From Alphaproteobacteria bacterium (GTDB lineage: Bacteria; Pseudomonadota; Alphaproteobacteria; CAAHEQ01; UBA3637), in contig CAAHEQ010000018.1 of NCBI GenBank assembly GCA_900772625.1, forward strand, positions 1 to 10,494: a stretch of 10,494 nt of DNA. The letters are read 5' to 3'. Below the pieces are notes generated by a model. The model made no database searches and was not told where the DNA came from. It saw only the letters and a program-made list of their open reading frames with translations. Position numbers and translations under genes: made by a program. Of this stretch, positions 5,988 to 10,494 are shown piece by piece; the stretch's first letter is position 1, and each line of letters begins with the position of its first letter.

Positions 5988-8776
5988 TGTTGAAACTCAG
6001 AAGATTTATCGAACGCGTCTTATCTTTTTCGTCCGACCAATTATGGGCGCTGGTGTTGCTCGGCATTGGTGCGGGATTGCAAGGCGCAAATACGGTGTTT
6101 TTTGACTCGCTTGCATCGGGGCTTTACATCGGCACATATGGCACGTTTGATTTGTCGTTCAACTTTATTTTGGCTGCTGTCGCACTTTGCTTTTTTGGTT
6201 GGGTGGCGCTTAAAATCGAACACGCATTTGGGCGCGGGACAGGGCTGTTTTTATGGTTGGCCATTTTATGTCAAGGTGTTTTGTTCGCGGCATTTTATCA
6301 TGGCTATCAGTTGTCGATAGACGCGCTGTTTGTCTTGAAATGGGGCTATCGACTGGCTCTGTTTTCGGCGTTTTGGTCGCTTGCTTTTCGCTTTGTCGAA
6401 TTGTCGATGAAGTCAAAGCGCTTTTTGTTTTTGGTAGTGTGCGAGTTTTTTGGCTATTTATCGGGCGCGTTATTTACGTATTTGATTTTGCCTGTGCTTG
6501 GGATAAACCTGTTTTGGTTGGGCGCGGTATTCAGCACTTTTGTGTTGTGGTTTGTGCTGCGTTCGGTGGCGCGCTTTACGCCTCAAATGCCGCAAGTCAA
6601 AGCCAAGAAAAATGGCGGCGTATCCGAACAAAGCCAAATCGCATTGCTGTATTTAATTTATATCGTGGCGTTCTTAATGACGGCAATCCAATCGCTTATC
6701 GATTATACGCTATGTCTTGAAGCAGTTGACTTATACGGATTATTCCCAATCACGCAAGTGAAGTTTTTCGCAACAGTCTGGGCGTTGTACGCAGGGGCGG
6801 CATTGTTCTTGCTGACGTGCCTTTACACGTTGCGCCGAGCCTTTCATATCGCTACCGCAATTATCATAGCGGCCTTTTTGCCTCTGGTGTGTTATTTGGG
6901 CTGGGCTGCGCAGATTTTATGGATAGTTTTGTTTGCCAAAGTCGTGTTTGAAATTATCGGTTATTTCTGTGTTGGATATTATTTGCGCTTACTGCCGCGG
7001 CCGTTGTCCTATGGCAACCGCAGCCGATTAAAGTTGGCGCGCCGAATGGTGGCAGAACCTGCGGGTTTTGCTTTGGTCGCGTTGGTATTTTATTTTTCCT
7101 CCTATGACGCGGCGGCGCTGCTTTTGTCGTGCTTAATTTCTTTGACGCTTTTATTCGCATTGATTGATTGCCAAAACGAATATGCCAAAGTCTTATTGTC
7201 CGCTTTTAAGACTTTCCGTTGGCGCGGTGGCAGATTGATGATCAGCAATGAAAAAGTGATGGAATACATCGATAAAAAGGCCGCAAGCCGCAACCCAGAT
7301 GAGGCGATTTATTTTTTACGTGTGTTGGAAGATGCGCAAGTCAGCAATCTTAAAAACAAATTGCGTCATGCGCTTTCGCACGAAAGCCCGCGGGTTCGCG
7401 CTTTTGCGCTGTCAGCCATTGAGCGCAACAATTTTCGAATGTTCAAAAAAACGCTGTCGGATTTGATTGATAAAGATAAAAATCCAAAAATTCGCCAGAA
7501 AGCATTAGACGTGTTTTGCGCGTTGGGTGAAAAGTATGCGGTTGAAAAAGCGGTGCTTTATTTGGATGATGAAGTATTGCGCAAAGGTGCGCTGATTGGG
7601 TTAATAAAAAGTGGAGGCGAGGGCGTTGTGATAGCCTCTGAAGATCTCAATAAAATGGCGTCATCGCGCAGGCCAGAGCAACGCTTACAGGTGGCCGAGA
7701 TTTTACAACAAGCAGGTCGCAAAGGCTTTTTCCGTTTGGCGCAACACTTAATTCAAGATGAAAATGTTGAAGTGCAAAAAGCCGCTCTTTTGGCTGCGGG
7801 TAAAATCAAACATAACGCGTTGTTGGATTTAATCTTCAAGGCGTTGAACGATATGCGCTTAAGAGAAGAAGCACTGGCTGCGCTCAAAATGTACGGCACG
7901 GCGGCGTATGCGTCTATTGCACAAGCTATCGGCAGCGACCGCCAGACCGAACTTTGTCAAAAAACATTGATTACGCATTTGTGGATTGAAGAGGATTTAA
8001 CCAGTAAACAAATCTTGCTCGGTACGCTTAAAAATATGTCGCTGAAATTGCGTGTGTATACGCTGCATTTTTTAAAAATGCACCCTGTTGTGCAAAGTCA
8101 AAAAAACAGGCAAAAGATTTTCTTGCCGCTGATTGAAATGGACTTTAAACAAGCATTGACAACATTGTTGCTACTTAAAGATTTCCAAGTTGCACCAACT
8201 TCGGACACGCAAAGTTCGTTTGAAATGTTGACCGAATCGCTTAAAACGGATTTCGAGTATATTCGCCACAGCTTGCTTTTGGAAGTGGCGTTTATGTGGC
8301 CATCGACTTTGATGCGCACTGCGGTGGATGTTTTGCTGGACAGTGCGTCAGGCGAGCCAGAGCGCAGAGCGGCCGAAGGTACGATCGAGGATTTATTGCC
8401 CCGCACGTATGCAAAATTAAATGCAATTTTGCGTGCGTTGTCCTTTGATGAAAGGCTTAAAAATACGCCGTCTCGCTCTCTTTCAAAAGGTCAAACGATG
8501 GACGAGCAATTTGCCTTTATTTTGGCCAGTAAATCGTACCGCAGCGCGTGGACTAAAGCCATTACATTGACGTGCGTACGCCGCTTGGATGTGATTATGC
8601 TGAAAGACGCGATTGTCGAGTTGTTGCAAGATAAAAGCCCGCTTGTCAGAGAAAATGCTCTGTGGGCGTTGGACAGATTGGTCGAATCCGTCAAAGAAAA
8701 GAAAAAGATTTTAAATGTTTGTTTGCATGACGAGAATAAAACCATTCGGCAAATGGCCGAATCGCTGTTAAAGTAA
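5987..8776 (+). CDS. NTT/MFS-like 12-helix membrane protein with a long C-terminal HEAT-repeat domain
   Basis: A 929-residue two-part protein. Residues about 18-395 contain roughly twelve hydrophobic helices (near 20-38, 55-75, 85-105, 113-135, 147-170, 173-195, 217-238, 257-279, 287-305, 309-330, 355-372, 375-394), consistent with the ADP/ATP-translocase (TLC/NTT) or MFS-like fold. Residues about 420-929 are soluble and built of paired amphipathic helices of HEAT/PBS-lyase type, clearest around SPRVRAFALSAIER (467-480), PKIRQKALDVFCALG (500-514), VEVQKAALLAAGKI (594-607), MRLREEALAALKMYG (623-637) and SPLVRENALWALDRL (884-898). AGGA lies eight bases before the ATG, and the start overlaps the ftsY stop. 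It could be a nucleotide carrier, or a membrane scaffold or sensor whose HEAT tail binds a partner. Substrate is unknown; the NTT assignment is moderate, the HEAT assignment firm. Confidence 0.75.
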   Translation: MLKLRRFIERVLSFSSDQLWALVLLGIGAGLQGANTVFFDSLASGLYIGTYGTFDLSFNFILAAVALCFFGWVALKIEHAFGRGTGLFLWLAILCQGVLFAAFYHGYQLSIDALFVLKWGYRLALFSAFWSLAFRFVELSMKSKRFLFLVVCEFFGYLSGALFTYLILPVLGINLFWLGAVFSTFVLWFVLRSVARFTPQMPQVKAKKNGGVSEQSQIALLYLIYIVAFLMTAIQSLIDYTLCLEAVDLYGLFPITQVKFFATVWALYAGAALFLLTCLYTLRRAFHIATAIIIAAFLPLVCYLGWAAQILWIVLFAKVVFEIIGYFCVGYYLRLLPRPLSYGNRSRLKLARRMVAEPAGFALVALVFYFSSYDAAALLLSCLISLTLLFALIDCQNEYAKVLLSAFKTFRWRGGRLMISNEKVMEYIDKKAASRNPDEAIYFLRVLEDAQVSNLKNKLRHALSHESPRVRAFALSAIERNNFRMFKKTLSDLIDKDKNPKIRQKALDVFCALGEKYAVEKAVLYLDDEVLRKGALIGLIKSGGEGVVIASEDLNKMASSRRPEQRLQVAEILQQAGRKGFFRLAQHLIQDENVEVQKAALLAAGKIKHNALLDLIFKALNDMRLREEALAALKMYGTAAYASIAQAIGSDRQTELCQKTLITHLWIEEDLTSKQILLGTLKNMSLKLRVYTLHFLKMHPVVQSQKNRQKIFLPLIEMDFKQALTTLLLLKDFQVAPTSDTQSSFEMLTESLKTDFEYIRHSLLLEVAFMWPSTLMRTAVDVLLDSASGEPERRAAEGTIEDLLPRTYAKLNAILRALSFDERLKNTPSRSLSKGQTMDEQFAFILASKSYRSAWTKAITLTCVRRLDVIMLKDAIVELLQDKSPLVRENALWALDRLVESVKEKKKILNVCLHDENKTIRQMAESLLK

Positions 8777-8782
8777 AAGGAG
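8777..8782 (+). promoter_or_regulatory. Ribosome binding site of the CNB-fold gene
   Basis: AAGGAG sits directly after the stop of the membrane-HEAT gene (TAA 8774-8776) with six bases before ATG 8789. It marks an independent, strong start, so the two genes are separate, not one frameshifted reading frame. Confidence 0.85.
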
Positions 8783-8788
8783 ATACTG

Positions 8789-9211
8789 ATGCGTTTCAGT
8801 TTAGAAAAAGTTTTGTTGCTTAAAAACATCGCGGCGTTTGCTCAAGTTTCGGAAACGGCTTTGAGCGACTTTGTGTATGCTTGCGAAGAAATAGCCTTCC
8901 CAAAAGGCAAAGTCATCTTGAAAAAAGGTGATGAGAATCACTATTTATACATTCTGTTGACAGGTGTCGTTCAAGTGCACAACGGGGACGAGATTTTAAG
9001 CGAGGCTCAGTCGCAAGAGATGTTCGGTGAAATGACGGCTTTATCGCCTGCGCCGATTGACGCAACTGTGACTGCAAAGGAGGAAACTTTGGCCTTGCGG
9101 ATTTCATCGGAGAATCTTTATGAAATGATGTCTCTTCACCCGAATATTGCAAAAGGAATTATAAAAACACTTGTCAATCGATTAAAAGTATTAGATAATA
9201 GGCACATCTAG
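8789..9211 (+). CDS. Stand-alone cyclic-nucleotide-binding-fold (CNB) protein without DNA-binding domain
   Basis: A 140-residue protein made of one CAP-type CNB beta-roll. Signatures are FPKGKVILKKGDENHYLYILLTG (37-59 region), a second beta pair (VQVHNGDEIL), the phosphate-binding cassette beginning FGEMTAL (79-85), and a closing C-helix (about 116-137). In canonical cAMP receptors the cassette carries an Arg that holds the cyclic phosphate. Here the aligned residues are Ile90 and Asp91, so ordinary cAMP binding is doubtful, although Glu81 is kept. There is no helix-turn-helix, so it is not a CRP-type regulator. The gene follows the membrane-HEAT gene by 12 bases with an ideal ribosome site. 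It most likely works with that protein, as a split-off third domain. The fold assignment is firm; ligand and partner are inference. Confidence 0.85.
   Translation: MRFSLEKVLLLKNIAAFAQVSETALSDFVYACEEIAFPKGKVILKKGDENHYLYILLTGVVQVHNGDEILSEAQSQEMFGEMTALSPAPIDATVTAKEETLALRISSENLYEMMSLHPNIAKGIIKTLVNRLKVLDNRHI
9171..9199 (+). promoter_or_regulatory. Internal promoter for the isomerase gene, inside the CNB gene
   Basis: TTGTCA (9171-9176), a 17-base spacer and GATAAT (9194-9199). Each box matches consensus at five of six bases. The predicted start is near 9206, giving a leader of about 46 bases to ATG 9253. No terminator separates the CNB gene from the isomerase gene, so read-through from upstream is also likely. 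Confidence 0.6.
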
Positions 9212-9252
9212 GAGTCGTAAAAGTTTTTTAAACGAGAAAGAAAGGAAATAAA

Positions 9253-10329
9253 ATGAAAGAAACTATTTCACAAGTCAAAGCAAAAGCGTCCAAAAAGCTC
9301 AGCCGCCGCAAAGTTTTGTTTGCTGGTGTTGCAGCTGTCGTTGTTGTGGGCGGTTTGATTGTCAGCCAAATGTGCTGCCCGTTCGGTGAAAAGAAAGCCG
9401 CAGCGCCTCGCGTGGACGAAGGCGTGATTGTCGCGACTATCGGTAATGATAAAGTCACCTTGACGGAAATTGAAAGAATTAAAAACGCGACACCGCAATT
9501 AAAAGATATGCCTATGCAAGCCGAACTTTATAAGTTGTTGGTCGATGCTTATGTCAACAACAAAGTCATCTTGAATGCGGCCAAAGAATCGGGCGTACAA
9601 AATCGTCCTGCGGTCAAAAAAATGCTTGAAGATGCGCAAGATCAAATCTTGTTCCAAGCTTACTTGACAGAGCAATTGCAAGCCAGAATGACTAACGAAA
9701 TCTTGCAAGGGATTTATCAAGAAGAATTGAAAAACTATGTTCCAGAGGAAGAAATCCATGCACGCCACATTTTGGTGGACTCGGAAAAGGAAGCTAAAGA
9801 CTTGATCGTGAAGCTGAAAGCTGGGGCAGACTTTGAAACATTGGCAAATAAGTATTCAAAAGACAAAAATCCAAACTATGAAAATGGTGGCGATTTGGGT
9901 TATTTCAAAAAGAGCATGATGATTCCTGAATTCGGCAATGCGGCCTTTGCAATCAAAGAAGGCCAAATCTCACAAAAGCCAATTAAAACGCCTTTCGGTT
10001 GGCACGTTGTGAAAGTTGAAGACAGACGCCAAGCCGCGGCTCCAACAATGGCAGAAATGGCCGATGTGATTAAGGCAAAGTACACCGAATTGATGGTTCC
10101 ACAAATTATGCAGGCTGAACGCCAAAAAGCAAACGTTGTGATTTTGGATCCGTTAGGCTTGAATAAAGCACCTGTGAAGATGGAAGCTCCTGTTGCTCCT
10201 GCGGCTGATGAAGTCAAAGCTGATGAAGTCAAAGCTGATGAAGCTCCAGCCCAAGAAGTTAAGGCTGAAGAAAAAGCTGATCCAGCTGAAGAGCCTGCTA
10301 AAGCAGAAGTAAAAGCCGAAGAAAAATAA
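9253..10329 (+). CDS. Membrane-anchored parvulin-type peptidyl-prolyl isomerase (PpiC/SurA/PrsA-like)
   Basis: A predicted foldase that isomerises X-Pro bonds in exported proteins. The 358 residues show, in order, a basic N-terminus, one hydrophobic segment (about 20-38) acting as signal anchor, a SurA-like helical region (about 57-160), a parvulin domain (about 166-258), and a low-complexity Lys/Glu/Ala/Pro tail (about 310-358). The parvulin domain has HARHILV with H169 and H172, GGDLGYF and FGWHVVKV with H251. S17-R18-R19-K-V-L before the hydrophobic core resembles a twin-arginine motif. There is no AxA cleavage site and no proper lipobox before C41-C42, so a retained N-in anchor is most likely. 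AGGAAA precedes the ATG at 9253. An export-folding role fits the ftsY neighbourhood. In Alphaproteobacteria such genes often lie near secA, which cannot be checked here. Confidence 0.88.
   Translation: MKETISQVKAKASKKLSRRKVLFAGVAAVVVVGGLIVSQMCCPFGEKKAAAPRVDEGVIVATIGNDKVTLTEIERIKNATPQLKDMPMQAELYKLLVDAYVNNKVILNAAKESGVQNRPAVKKMLEDAQDQILFQAYLTEQLQARMTNEILQGIYQEELKNYVPEEEIHARHILVDSEKEAKDLIVKLKAGADFETLANKYSKDKNPNYENGGDLGYFKKSMMIPEFGNAAFAIKEGQISQKPIKTPFGWHVVKVEDRRQAAAPTMAEMADVIKAKYTELMVPQIMQAERQKANVVILDPLGLNKAPVKMEAPVAPAADEVKADEVKADEAPAQEVKAEEKADPAEEPAKAEVKAEEK
10204..10243 (+). repeat. 15-base tandem repeat coding the isomerase tail
   Basis: GCTGATGAAGTCAAA occurs twice in tandem (10204-10218, 10219-10233), followed by ten bases of a third copy (10234-10243). 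It encodes ADEVK-type units in the charged C-terminal tail and keeps the frame, so copy number could vary by slippage without breaking the gene. Confidence 0.9.
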
Positions 10330-10350
10330 GCTTTCATCACTTGATTTTTT

Positions 10351-10388
10351 AAAAGTCCTTTGTGCAATCCCACAGAGGACTTTTCTTT
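10351..10388 (+). terminator. Intrinsic terminator of the run
   Basis: A 14-bp stem with one G·T pair joins 10351-10364 to 10371-10384 around a six-base loop (CAATCC), ending in TTTTCTTT. It begins 21 bases after the isomerase stop. The flanking T6 and A4 also make it plausible as a terminator for transcription entering from the right. Confidence 0.9.
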
Positions 10389-10418
10389 ATGCACAGGTCC
10401 CATAAAAATAACTTGCCG

Positions 10419-10452
10419 CATACATTCGTATATCGCAAAACATACAAACGTA
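10419..10452. repeat. Direct repeat pair, possible operator
   Basis: CATACATTCGTA (10419-10430) and CATACAAACGTA (10441-10452) match at 10 of 12 positions and start 22 bases apart, about two helical turns. A second short direct repeat, AAAATATG (10463-10470 and 10472-10479), follows. The stretch is AT-rich and noncoding to the window edge, so it may be the control region of a gene lying to the right. No clear promoter is visible. Confidence 0.35.
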
Positions 10453-10494
10453 AAATAATTTTAAAATATGCAAAATATGTGTTGAATAATAACA

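Noticed and set aside
8774..8791. Frameshift or stop-codon error splitting a single HEAT-CNB gene
   Set aside because: The second gene has its own ideal ribosome site and ATG placed right at the junction, which argues for two genuine genes rather than a sequencing error.

Overview
The window looks like chromosomal DNA from an alphaproteobacterium, moderately AT-rich and probably host-associated or from a reduced lineage. The strongest sign is the mtaB-ftsY gene pair, a linkage I associate with Alphaproteobacteria. Supporting signs are a compact FtsY, a small rickettsia-like outer-membrane barrel, and an NTT/TLC-like transporter homologue. Genus-level placement is not possible from the sequence alone.

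Layout. Positions 1-1169 hold no convincing gene. They contain three degenerate stem-loop repeats near the left edge and a pair of overlapping, mutually exclusive hairpins just beyond the first gene. A minus-strand gene of unknown function (1170-1970) has a very good sigma70-type promoter and Shine-Dalgarno site. It diverges from a small outer-membrane beta-barrel gene (2113-2655) that ends in a strong terminator. That terminator also separates it from a convergent minus-strand anmK-like gene (2730-3836; peptidoglycan recycling).

From a compact divergent promoter region (about 3846-3896) with a palindromic, shared -10 element, a plus-strand run begins: mtaB (tRNA methylthiotransferase), ftsY (SRP receptor GTPase), a 929-residue membrane protein with a 12-helix NTT/MFS-like domain plus a long HEAT-like repeat tail, a 140-residue stand-alone cyclic-nucleotide-binding-fold protein, and a membrane-anchored parvulin-type peptidyl-prolyl isomerase. 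The first three genes overlap, the fourth starts 12 bases after the third, and the fifth has its own good internal promoter. A 14-bp-stem terminator closes the run at about 10351-10388.

How the genes may work together. FtsY brings membrane and exported proteins to the Sec translocon, and the terminal isomerase would help fold proteins outside the cytoplasmic membrane, so part of the run concerns protein export. The most interesting piece is the pair in between. The membrane-HEAT protein and the stand-alone nucleotide-binding-fold protein together reproduce, across a gene boundary, the order (transporter, HEAT, CNB) that I recall seeing fused in single proteins elsewhere. The CNB protein lacks the arginine normally used to hold the cyclic phosphate and has no DNA-binding domain. 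This suggests a membrane-associated regulatory pair rather than a CRP-type transcription factor, but that role is inference.
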